Source: an uncultured Lachnospiraceae bacterium
GTDB lineage: Bacteria > Bacillota > Clostridia > Lachnospirales > Lachnospiraceae
Direction of reading: 5' to 3'
DNA length: 32,913 nucleotides
Assembly: GCA_904420225.1 (NCBI GenBank)
Contig: CAJFUP010000006.1
Location: 1-32,913, forward strand
Both the position numbers and the translations under genes were made by a program. The notes beneath the pieces are model-generated. The model saw only the letters and a program-made list of their open reading frames with translations. It was not told where the DNA came from and ran no database searches. Below, piece by piece: positions 25,200-32,913 of this stretch (position 1 is its first letter; each line of letters starts with the position of its first letter).

Positions 25200-27917
25200 T
25201 CATTCCAGCGGCCCGGCGTTCTCAGTTCTGAAACGGCTCTCAACGGTTTCCATGGCCGCTTCCTCCAACACATGCAGCAGCGTCTGCGCCGTTCGAATAT
25301 TGTAATTGGCGCAGGCGTACAGCCCTCTCCCGTCCCGGTCCACGGCCACGGCAAAGGGAAGCCGCTCATCCCCCACGCCCATGTCCGCGTGAAGTTTATG
25401 AATCTGCCGATCCTCCTGCCATTCCATGACGCTTGCCTGCGGCAGTTTTTGCAGCACCCGCTGAAGGGTCTCATGGCGGCTCTGTCTCTGGTCTTTCAGA
25501 AGAATGGCAATGGGAATCTCCCGCTCTCTGTACTCTTCCCGGCACGCCAGCAATTCCTGTAACAGATGTTCCGTGGGTTCCTTCCCCGGCTCCGCCAGGA
25601 TGAGAATGCCGGGGGCGTGGGGCCACAGCTTTCGCAGCGTTCCCCCCCTGCCGTCCTTCTTCACAATAATATCTCCCAGGGACACATGGCGCAGTTTTTT
25701 TCCGGTCTGATCCTCCCTCTGCCGCAGCGTCACCTCTCTGTCGCCGTTCAGCGTCAAATACATTGCCCTGACCGATACCGATCCATCAATTTGACGCAGG
25801 GATAAAAGAATGCGGTAGTACCCCCTATCCAGTGTAAATCTCTGCCCATCTTCCATTTTTCTGTCCCCATATGAAAGCGTCCGATAATCCTCCCCATCCC
25901 ATACCCCCAGAGAAATCTGGCTGCCATATTCCAGCCCCTGTTCTCCCGGCACCCGCAGCGTCAGCTCTGCCGTACCGGCGGACGGGAAATCTTTGGTATG
26001 GAAATCCATCTCCTTTACCCGCCTCCACTGCGGATTCTCTCCAGGTGATGCCCATTCCGGCTCATTGGTAACCGGATTCAGGCGGGCGGCAATGCCCAGA
26101 CTTCGGCAGGCGGCCACAAATACCACCGGAAACGAGGCCTTGGAACACATACCGTACCGCAGAGCCCCCAGGGGGGAAGCCGTCTCAATATCCGCCCCGT
26201 GATCCGGTAAAATCCGGATCCTATCTTTGAGCAGACGATATATCTGATTGCCATCCGCCTGTCCGCACGCTCCCCGCAGCATGGAAACCAACAGACGGCG
26301 GATGTGGGCGCGCTCCGGCAGAATCATTTCGTTGGCGATCCTGGGAGCCAGCACATAGGACACATACCAATCTTTGGGATAGTCATGCCGATACGGCCGG
26401 GCGCAGAGCAGATATTCCTCCAGCGTCTTTGCCCGGCAGTCGGCCCAGTCTTTTTCCCGCAGTGTGGATCCCAGCAGAAGTTTTTCCTCCCTCTCTGCAC
26501 CATCCCATTGAAAAAACGCCTCCGCTTCCCGCCAATTTTGCCCGGCTGCCGCCAGATAGCCGCGGATGGCTTCCTCTTCTTCCCCCGACAGTTCCTCTGC
26601 CCCTTGGGAAGCCTGTTCTCTGACAGCATCGCAGGCCGCCAAGCGGACCCTATGGCGGCTGGCCGCCTCCGGATTGGAACGTACCTGCTTTTGCACTGCC
26701 ATTTCCGCAGGCGGCACCATATCAAACTCCTCCTGCCTCCCATCCATCTCCCAGACATACGCGCCGTCTCTCAGCTCCAACACTGCTTCCCGTTCCCGGC
26801 GCAGATCAATCTGGCGCCCTATCATCCGCCCTTCCTTCTGGGCAAAAATCCTTACATCTCCTTTCCCCATCCGTATGGAGACCCAACCCTTGGCATCCGT
26901 TTCCGCTTCATAGAGGGCGTACAGCTCACTGTAATTGATGATCTGAAACCGCACCGTGACACCGCCGCAGGGCCGACCTCCATCCAAGACCCTTACCCGC
27001 AGCATCTCTGTCTCCCCATATACAGCCGTGCTGTTGACCAAGGTATAGATGGGTGCGGCCGCAATGGCCTGTCCTCCCCATTTTTCATACCATTCCACCG
27101 CTTTTTCCTCCACCCCGGCCCAAGCCCGGGACCGAATCAGCATGGCCTTGGATGCCGCCGCCGTAAACCATCCCTTATCCAGCTCCGGTTCCGGTTCACA
27201 GGCACCCAGATAGTGCCAGGCCCCGTCCGCCCAGATCTCCACCCAGGCATGGTTGTCATCACAATGGGCCCATCGCGGCGCATAGCACTGCCGTGCCGGG
27301 ATCCCCACGCTGCGAAGAGCTGCCGCCGTAAACGTGGATTCCTCGCCGCACCGACCTTTTCCCCGTTTCATGACTGCCAAGGGGGAGAGGGTTCTGTCGT
27401 CCGCTGGGGTGTAGGTGACATGCTCATAGCACCAGTAATTCACCTCCAAAGCCGCCTCGTACATGGTCTTTCCCTGCACCCGATCCCGAAGCATGGAAAA
27501 CAGCTGTGCCCGGCTGCCGTCCAGATGCTCATTGTTGATACGGCAGGGCAGCACATACGCAAAAAATAGCTCCTCAGGAACCTGCTTGGCGTAAGTCAGC
27601 TCCTCCCGCACGGCCAGAGACGCCTCCACATACCCAAATATCTCCTGCACCGAATAGCTGACCACATCATCCACTGCCATAAATGCATAAAGATGACGCA
27701 GACATGCCTGCTCCATGGAATGTTTCCCGTCCAGAAACGCCTCCACCTCTCTGCGTTTATCGGGATAATGGGCCATATTGGCCTCGTATGCCTGTATAAT
27801 CCGTTGTTCCATCCTCTCTGTCAACATGCTTGTATCCTCTCCCTGCATTTGCTCCTGCTCCACGTCCAGCACCGGTTCCACCGGATCACATTCCTCAAAA
27901 TATTTCTGCTCTTTCAT
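25200..27917 (-). CDS. Multidomain transglutaminase-like protein (active TG core, degenerate second TG core, thioredoxin-like C-terminus)
   Basis: 'GKGRCGEESTFTAAALRSVGIPARQCYAPRWAHCDDNHAWVEIWADGAWHYLGACEPEP' has the Cys-His-Asp TG core. Start placed at ATG 27917; upstream GTG extension to 28019 would be encoded by DnaA-box-like DNA. Confidence 0.88.
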   Translation of the reverse strand: MKEQKYFEECDPVEPVLDVEQEQMQGEDTSMLTERMEQRIIQAYEANMAHYPDKRREVEAFLDGKHSMEQACLRHLYAFMAVDDVVSYSVQEIFGYVEASLAVREELTYAKQVPEELFFAYVLPCRINNEHLDGSRAQLFSMLRDRVQGKTMYEAALEVNYWCYEHVTYTPADDRTLSPLAVMKRGKGRCGEESTFTAAALRSVGIPARQCYAPRWAHCDDNHAWVEIWADGAWHYLGACEPEPELDKGWFTAAASKAMLIRSRAWAGVEEKAVEWYEKWGGQAIAAAPIYTLVNSTAVYGETEMLRVRVLDGGRPCGGVTVRFQIINYSELYALYEAETDAKGWVSIRMGKGDVRIFAQKEGRMIGRQIDLRREREAVLELRDGAYVWEMDGRQEEFDMVPPAEMAVQKQVRSNPEAASRHRVRLAACDAVREQASQGAEELSGEEEEAIRGYLAAAGQNWREAEAFFQWDGAEREEKLLLGSTLREKDWADCRAKTLEEYLLCARPYRHDYPKDWYVSYVLAPRIANEMILPERAHIRRLLVSMLRGACGQADGNQIYRLLKDRIRILPDHGADIETASPLGALRYGMCSKASFPVVFVAACRSLGIAARLNPVTNEPEWASPGENPQWRRVKEMDFHTKDFPSAGTAELTLRVPGEQGLEYGSQISLGVWDGEDYRTLSYGDRKMEDGQRFTLDRGYYRILLSLRQIDGSVSVRAMYLTLNGDREVTLRQREDQTGKKLRHVSLGDIIVKKDGRGGTLRKLWPHAPGILILAEPGKEPTEHLLQELLACREEYREREIPIAILLKDQRQSRHETLQRVLQKLPQASVMEWQEDRQIHKLHADMGVGDERLPFAVAVDRDGRGLYACANYNIRTAQTLLHVLEEAAMETVESRFRTENAGPLE

Positions 27918-27979
27918 ATCTCCGATTAAATTTTCTGTATTTTTGTAATTTTTAAAATAATATGTACAAAAGAAACTTT

Positions 27980-28063
27980 TTAACCACATGTTTTCCACAG
28001 AGTTATCCACATTATCCACATATAATCCACCTGATCACTCTGTTTTTTCACATTTTATCCACG
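27980..28063 (+). promoter_or_regulatory. Array of DnaA-box-like 9-mers, all in the same orientation
   Basis: 27980 TTAACCACA, 27991 TTTTCCACA, 28003 TTATCCACA, 28012 TTATCCACA, 28023 TAATCCACC, 28044 TTTTTCACA, 28055 TTATCCACG; two perfect matches plus degenerate sites. Confidence 0.75.
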
Positions 28064-28918
28064 TTTCCCCGTCATTGTATCCTTGCAGTTTTCCATTTTT
28101 TCACATCGCTTTTTCAGCACAGCCGCAGCTCTTTGGATGGCCTCCTCACTGGTTCTCCACACTTCGAATTCGCTGATGCCAGGCAGCCCCATATTAACCT
28201 TGGGATTGCGATACACCATACCGCTTTCCAGTGTTACCTTCCCCGACATATGAAATGCACAGACAGATGTGGTTTCCATGAGGGTTTCAATGACCTCCGC
28301 GCAGACGCCACCTCCTGCCATGATCTGTACGGTTCCCGAAGAAAAATCCGCCGAGGCAGTTTTTGCTCCATCTTTCCCGGCATAAGCGACCGTATCCCGG
28401 CCACTACCAGCCTTTCTGGCCAGTTCTCCTATGAGCGCCCTTCCATCGTAACAATTGGCCTCCTGACCAGAGGTGAGAATGGTGTGAACTCCCAGCGCTT
28501 TGGCTGCATCCAGCGCCTCCCACGGATCCCGGCACACATCAAAGGCCCGATGCAGGGTAACCGGTTTTCCGGCTGCCGCATCCATCATCCCCATCATTTG
28601 TTCCTCATTGAGACTTCCATCCGCACAAAGGCTACCTATGACCACAGCATCCGCCCCTTCTGCGGTAAAATCCCGAATCTGCCGACACATGATTCCATAC
28701 TCTTCCTGCGTATAAAGAAAGTCCCCAAATCTCGGTCGAATCAGCACATGAACCGGGAGATTCGTCACCTCTCTGACCCGCCGATACAGTTCCAAGCTGG
28801 GTGTTGTCCCGCCAATGACCAGATTGGCGCACAATTCCAGTCTGTCAGCTCCTCCCTTCTGTGCCGCCACAGCCGATTCCACCGAATCTACACATGCCTC
28901 CAAGATATACCTTCCCAT
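28055..28918 (-). CDS. cutC: Copper homeostasis protein CutC family
   Basis: 'LEACVDSVESAVAAQKGGADRLELCANLVIGGTTPSLELYRRVRE...PVHVLIRPRFGDFLYTQEE' matches CutC; ATG 28918 with RBS AGGAGGGG. Confidence 0.94.
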   Translation of the reverse strand: MGRYILEACVDSVESAVAAQKGGADRLELCANLVIGGTTPSLELYRRVREVTNLPVHVLIRPRFGDFLYTQEEYGIMCRQIRDFTAEGADAVVIGSLCADGSLNEEQMMGMMDAAAGKPVTLHRAFDVCRDPWEALDAAKALGVHTILTSGQEANCYDGRALIGELARKAGSGRDTVAYAGKDGAKTASADFSSGTVQIMAGGGVCAEVIETLMETTSVCAFHMSGKVTLESGMVYRNPKVNMGLPGISEFEVWRTSEEAIQRAAAVLKKRCEKMENCKDTMTGKRG

Positions 28919-29078
28919 GATGAAACCCCTCCTTACACAGTGTTCTTGTATCTCTGGTTCTTTTCTCATTTTACCTGCTTTTGTATCCCGCCTCAAGCAA
29001 AATTCCCGGAAAATTTCTGTACCAAAAATGACATGCTGGTACGCCCATGCCCTTGGCCGCTGATCTTGGCTTTCATAA

Positions 29079-29128
29079 AAAAACTGAGGAGATGATCCCC
29101 TCAATGGGTTCTCATCTCCTCAGTTTTT
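29079..29128. terminator. Bidirectional rho-independent terminator
   Basis: 17-bp perfect stem AAAAACTGAGGAGATGA (29079-29095)/TCATCTCCTCAGTTTTT (29112-29128) with A/T tracts on both sides. Confidence 0.88.
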
Positions 29129-29621
29129 CCGCCATTTTTATCCAATCGCTCCATCCGCCAATTTGGCCTTTTTGTTTTGGAAGGATCAAAACAGAATTTT
29201 TCAGATAAAGTACCGGTTCTTCCACTTCCTGATATCCCACCGCGATCCTTCTCCCGCTGTAGCGGTATTTCTTTTCTCCGGAAACATAATAAACGGAAAA
29301 ATCTTCATTGACATACACTCCGCTGACAGTTCCCTTTTTCAGATGATATCGATACGACATTTTCCACACAAACAGACAAAAAGGAAAATACAAGTTTCGA
29401 ATAATGAAAAAAATCATAGAGCCAAATAAAAAAGAATAAAACACCAATGGCAAATATGTATTCCGAAGTACTGGCAGAAACAGTGTGACAAATCGTATCA
29501 GCAGACAGTCCAATATAATGGCCAGCACTCCTATAAACGGCGATTTCATCCATGGATCGCTGTAAGGAGGGAACAAAGCAAACTTATACGGGTACCGCTC
29601 TTCCTTCGTTGAAATTTCCAT
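29112..29621 (-). CDS. Two-TM membrane protein, YcxB-like
   Basis: Two N-terminal TMs followed by 'VNEDFSVYYVSGEKKYRYSGRRIAVGYQEVEEPVLYLKNSVLILPKQ', typical of YcxB-like C-terminal domains. Confidence 0.6.
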   Translation of the reverse strand: MEISTKEERYPYKFALFPPYSDPWMKSPFIGVLAIILDCLLIRFVTLFLPVLRNTYLPLVFYSFLFGSMIFFIIRNLYFPFCLFVWKMSYRYHLKKGTVSGVYVNEDFSVYYVSGEKKYRYSGRRIAVGYQEVEEPVLYLKNSVLILPKQKGQIGGWSDWIKMAEKLRR

Positions 29622-29663
29622 AGCATCATAACCTTTCCGAAAAAGACCTACGTTCTATCCCTC

Positions 29664-29677
29664 ATAGTATATACTAT
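29664..29677. promoter_or_regulatory. 14-bp perfect palindrome ATAGTATATACTAT upstream of the YcxB-like gene
   Basis: Self-complementary sequence in the promoter-proximal region. Confidence 0.4.
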
Positions 29678-29748
29678 TTTTGTCGTTTTTTATATAGTTT
29701 TTTACGATTTTTCCATGGAACTTTCTGGAAAGCAGAAAATTTTCCGCC

Positions 29749-31179
29749 TCATTCCTTTCTTTCCTGCTCCTTTCCCAGAAAATACAGGGTTGTCACCGCT
29801 GCTCCCGTGGCACCGGCACTCTGAAATTCCCAGATGGGAGAATCCACCCAGGCCGTTCCGGCGATATCCAGATGAATCCATGCCAAGGGATTGGCAAAGG
29901 TTTCCAAAAATAATCCGGCTGTAATGGTGCCGCAGCCGCCGCTGCTGACATTTTTCACATGAGCCACACGGCTTTCCACCATTTTTCGATATTCTTTGAA
30001 AGCGGGGAGCCTCCAGTACTGCTCTGCCGATACCCCGGCTGCCCTCTCAAATGTTTCGTACCACGCATCGTCATTGGCCATGGCCCCGGCAGTGGTGAAT
30101 CCAAACATGGACACCACGGCTCCAGTGAGAGTGGCCACATCCAAAATTTTAGTCACCTGTTCCTTTTGCGCCGCATACGTGATGGCATCCGCCAAAATCA
30201 ATCTTCCCTCCGCGTCTGTGTTGCCGATCTCAATGGTTTTTCCCGACATGCTGCCAATCACATCGCCGGGCAGAAAACTCTCTCTGGAAATCCGATTTTC
30301 ACAGGCCGGAATCACCACCGTCACATTGGCCTTCACGCCATTGGACGCCATGGCGCAAATGGCCCCGGCTGCGGCCGCTGCTCCGGCCATGTCCCCCTTG
30401 ATTCCCATCATGGAAGCGGCTGGCTTTAAGCAATAACCTCCCGTATCACAGGTCACGCCTTTTCCGATATATCCATACCGCTCCCCAGACGCCGGATCCC
30501 CTGTGTAGCGAAGAATGATGAGTCTGGGAGGATGTGCGCTGCTGTTTCCCACTGAGAGAAGCGCCTCCATTCCCAAACTCTGTATCTGCGTTTCATCCAG
30601 AATTTCCACTTCTACAGGAAGCCCATCCGCTTCCTGTAGAAGCGCTTCAGCAAACAGCGCAGGCGTCAGCATGTTGCCGGGACGGTTCACCAGATGGCGG
30701 GCAAAGCACACACCACGCATCAACTCAACGGCCTCTTTGATCCAGGCCTCTTTTTCTGTGGATTCCTTCCCGTAGTCCAGGAAAAGTTCCCTATGGCTGT
30801 GTTCCTTCTTTTCCCGGTACTGCTCTGGCTCAAAAAGTCCCAGTATACACCCCTCCACCGCATCAAAGATTCCTTCTCGTCCAAAAAATGTCTCCGCCTT
30901 GGATGCGCTGAGGCAAATTCGAGTTCTTTCCAGATGTTTGGCCTCTTTCACCGCCCTGGCGAATGCTTCTTTACATTGGATTCTTCCAAAATCCCCCTTT
31001 TCTCCCAACCCCACACAGATCCTCGTGCATGCCTCTGCCCATTCATACCGCACATCCAGATATGCGCCGGAAAACCCCTTTTCCTCTCCCTGAAAGAAAA
31101 ACTGAATCTGGCAGTCCACATCTTCCCCTCTGAATCCACTGATCCGACAATTTTCCTGTGCCATGGAAATCTTACTCAC
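29749..31179 (-). CDS. M17 family leucyl aminopeptidase
   Basis: 'YIGKGVTCDTGGYCLKPAASMMGIKGDMAGAAAAAGAI' and 'EIGNTDAEGRLILADAITYA' M17 motifs. Start is GTG 31179 or ATG 31164. Confidence 0.94.
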   Translation of the reverse strand: MSKISMAQENCRISGFRGEDVDCQIQFFFQGEEKGFSGAYLDVRYEWAEACTRICVGLGEKGDFGRIQCKEAFARAVKEAKHLERTRICLSASKAETFFGREGIFDAVEGCILGLFEPEQYREKKEHSHRELFLDYGKESTEKEAWIKEAVELMRGVCFARHLVNRPGNMLTPALFAEALLQEADGLPVEVEILDETQIQSLGMEALLSVGNSSAHPPRLIILRYTGDPASGERYGYIGKGVTCDTGGYCLKPAASMMGIKGDMAGAAAAAGAICAMASNGVKANVTVVIPACENRISRESFLPGDVIGSMSGKTIEIGNTDAEGRLILADAITYAAQKEQVTKILDVATLTGAVVSMFGFTTAGAMANDDAWYETFERAAGVSAEQYWRLPAFKEYRKMVESRVAHVKNVSSGGCGTITAGLFLETFANPLAWIHLDIAGTAWVDSPIWEFQSAGATGAAVTTLYFLGKEQERKE

Positions 31180-31227
31180 CTTTCTCTATGATATCATCAA
31201 ATAACTACAAAACTGCGTCAAATGCAT

Positions 31228-32913
31228 TTAGAGCTGCAGATTTCCCTCGATCCCTTCAAACTCCACGGTTTTCTCTGTGCCGTCTTTCAGGACAATAACC
31301 ACAGGTCCATATCCGCCGCAGCCCTGTGGATCTGTGTAGCGCACCTCCCCAATGGGAAACAGCTCTTCCTCAGTAAAATCCTCCCAGCTTTCCCGCGTAA
31401 TCACCTGGGAAATCAGAACATACGGCTCATACCCGTACTGTTTTTTCCGTGAAAGAGAGGCATATACCACATAGGATTTCTCCGAATCCGGATTGGTCCC
31501 AGTACTGTGCATGCAGAAAATCTCATCCCAGCCGTCATAAATCGTCATGGCCAGCTGCTTTTCCCGCCCTGTGGAATCGTGTCCCTTAAGTATGATGGCC
31601 TTGGCACCCTGACATTCCTTTTGGATGATCTGCGTGCCGTTGTCGGGAAATCCATATGCCCCCAGAGTGATGGTAATCGGTCTGCGGTGCAGACGCAGCT
31701 TATCGGCGCGAATCAACCCCAACGGAACAGGAAAATCTGCCAAATTCACGGCCTGCGTCCAGTGGCAGTCCCGATCGTCCCGATAATTGAAAAACTGCCT
31801 GCGGTAAAGTACCCCGTTCTTCTCCCCATACCAGTATGTCACATTGGCCCTCTCCAGCTCTCCGGTGGTCACATCCTTCAGCACATATTGCTGAGCCTCC
31901 ACTTCTCCGGCCCGGGCGGGTACGGCGCCTGAAGCATTTGTCTCGCCACAAGCGTTCTCTTGAACAAATACCTGCTGATTTATCATGGGCATATCGTCTG
32001 TGGGAGTAGCCTCCCAGGGGTACTTGGTATTGAAGCTGAGCTTGGAATAATTCCACATGCCGTGGACATCTCCGGCGCGCTTTACCACCTTGCCGGTTCG
32101 CAGCACCGTTTCCCCATTGGCCTCATGGTTTGTAAAACACAGTGCCGGTCCATCCAACACCGTCTCTTTCACCTGATTTTTGGTGAGCATTTCCCAAGTC
32201 CCATTGTTTTCCCTTGCCGTCCAGAAGGGATGATCCGCAGGCAGATGCAGACATAAGAACGCCTTTCCAAGCCAGAACGGCGATTCCGCGCAGGAATATC
32301 CCTGAACCAGAGGCGAAAATTGACCGTAAAAGCCCAGTGTAGGCACACCCTGATACAAAAAATCCTCCCTGGATAAAAACTGCATCAAAGAACCCGATGA
32401 AATTCTTCTGGCCAGTCCCGGATCTGCCGACCAGCTGCGCAGCATCATATTTCCGTCAAAAGCGCTGGTGGCTGCGTTGCGGTAAATATTACTGCGCCCC
32501 CACATATTGGTAAAACCGTCCCGATCAAAAAAATCCGCATACGTCTTCATCAAACAGTTGGAATGCTCCTCAAATTTCTTGGCCACATAGGGCGCATGCT
32601 CATACCCGTACCACAGATTCCAGATGGGCGCATAGACATTAAATGCCCAGCAGGAATAGTAGTCAAAGGCGTGGCCGTCCCGATACCATCCGTCCCCGGC
32701 GTAATAATTCAAGATAGCCTGGGCATGATCCATCATAATCTCCTCGTCAATGGGATACCCCTCCATATGCAGAAACGCCATGTCCAGCATGTTAAACAAT
32801 CGCCAGTTCTGGGGAACCGTATTGGCTCTGGCATAGCTGTCCAGAAATGCCGCAATAGTATCCTTTTCTTCCCTGGTGTAAGATTCCCAGATTTCCTCCC
32901 GGCAGACCCAAAG
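31228..32913 (-). CDS. DUF2264 family protein (GH154-like), 5' end beyond the window
   Basis: Frame open to the right edge ('...SYARANTVPQNWRLFNMLDMAFL'); 'DGWYRDGHAFDYYSCWAFNVYAPIW' and 'WGRSNIYRNAATSAF' are DUF2264-like. Confidence 0.85.
   Translation of the reverse strand, partial: LWVCREEIWESYTREEKDTIAAFLDSYARANTVPQNWRLFNMLDMAFLHMEGYPIDEEIMMDHAQAILNYYAGDGWYRDGHAFDYYSCWAFNVYAPIWNLWYGYEHAPYVAKKFEEHSNCLMKTYADFFDRDGFTNMWGRSNIYRNAATSAFDGNMMLRSWSADPGLARRISSGSLMQFLSREDFLYQGVPTLGFYGQFSPLVQGYSCAESPFWLGKAFLCLHLPADHPFWTARENNGTWEMLTKNQVKETVLDGPALCFTNHEANGETVLRTGKVVKRAGDVHGMWNYSKLSFNTKYPWEATPTDDMPMINQQVFVQENACGETNASGAVPARAGEVEAQQYVLKDVTTGELERANVTYWYGEKNGVLYRRQFFNYRDDRDCHWTQAVNLADFPVPLGLIRADKLRLHRRPITITLGAYGFPDNGTQIIQKECQGAKAIILKGHDSTGREKQLAMTIYDGWDEIFCMHSTGTNPDSEKSYVVYASLSRKKQYGYEPYVLISQVITRESWEDFTEEELFPIGEVRYTDPQGCGGYGPVVIVLKDGTEKTVEFEGIEGNLQL

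Noticed and set aside
27918-28019. 34-aa N-terminal extension of the transglutaminase ORF (GTG start at 28019)
   Set aside because: The extension is encoded by DnaA-box repeats and AT-rich DNA (MDNVDNSVENMWLKSFFCTYYF...), so an ATG at 27917 is more likely.
27917-28063. Calling this region the chromosomal oriC
   Set aside because: No dnaA, dnaN, recF, gyrB or rpmH nearby; only an oriC-like DnaA-box array can be supported.

Overview
The window looks like a chromosomal segment from a Lachnospiraceae/Clostridia-type Firmicute (inferred from DUF3881 next to serS, gene style and strong AGGAGG-type RBSs). No rRNA, tRNA, CRISPR array or transposase was recognised. Main content: (i) a C-terminal glycoside-hydrolase-like fragment, an AraC regulator, and a fused SMP-30/gluconolactonase-DeoC (DERA) protein; (ii) DUF3881 and serS; (iii) an ECF sigma factor translationally coupled to a membrane-anchored serpin with an anti-sigma-like N-terminus; (iv) a YjjG-type HAD phosphatase, an RluA-family pseudouridine synthase and an FtsH lacking a canonical first TM; (v) an efflux-rich stretch with MarR-MATE, MarR-ABC-ABC, LysR and a second MATE; (vi) an orphan membrane-anchored protein and an Lrp/AsnC regulator; (vii) a transglutaminase/GH78 operon, CutC, a YcxB-like protein, an M17 aminopeptidase and a DUF2264 protein running off the right edge. 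The observations I rate highest are the ECF sigma/anti-sigma-serpin pair (a candidate protease-sensing signalling system), a helically spaced same-orientation array of DnaA-box-like 9-mers next to AT-rich DNA and far from any dnaA gene, the lactonase-DERA fusion, and two intergenic regions with strong RNA-like structure. All product calls come from reading the translations by eye; no database search was run.
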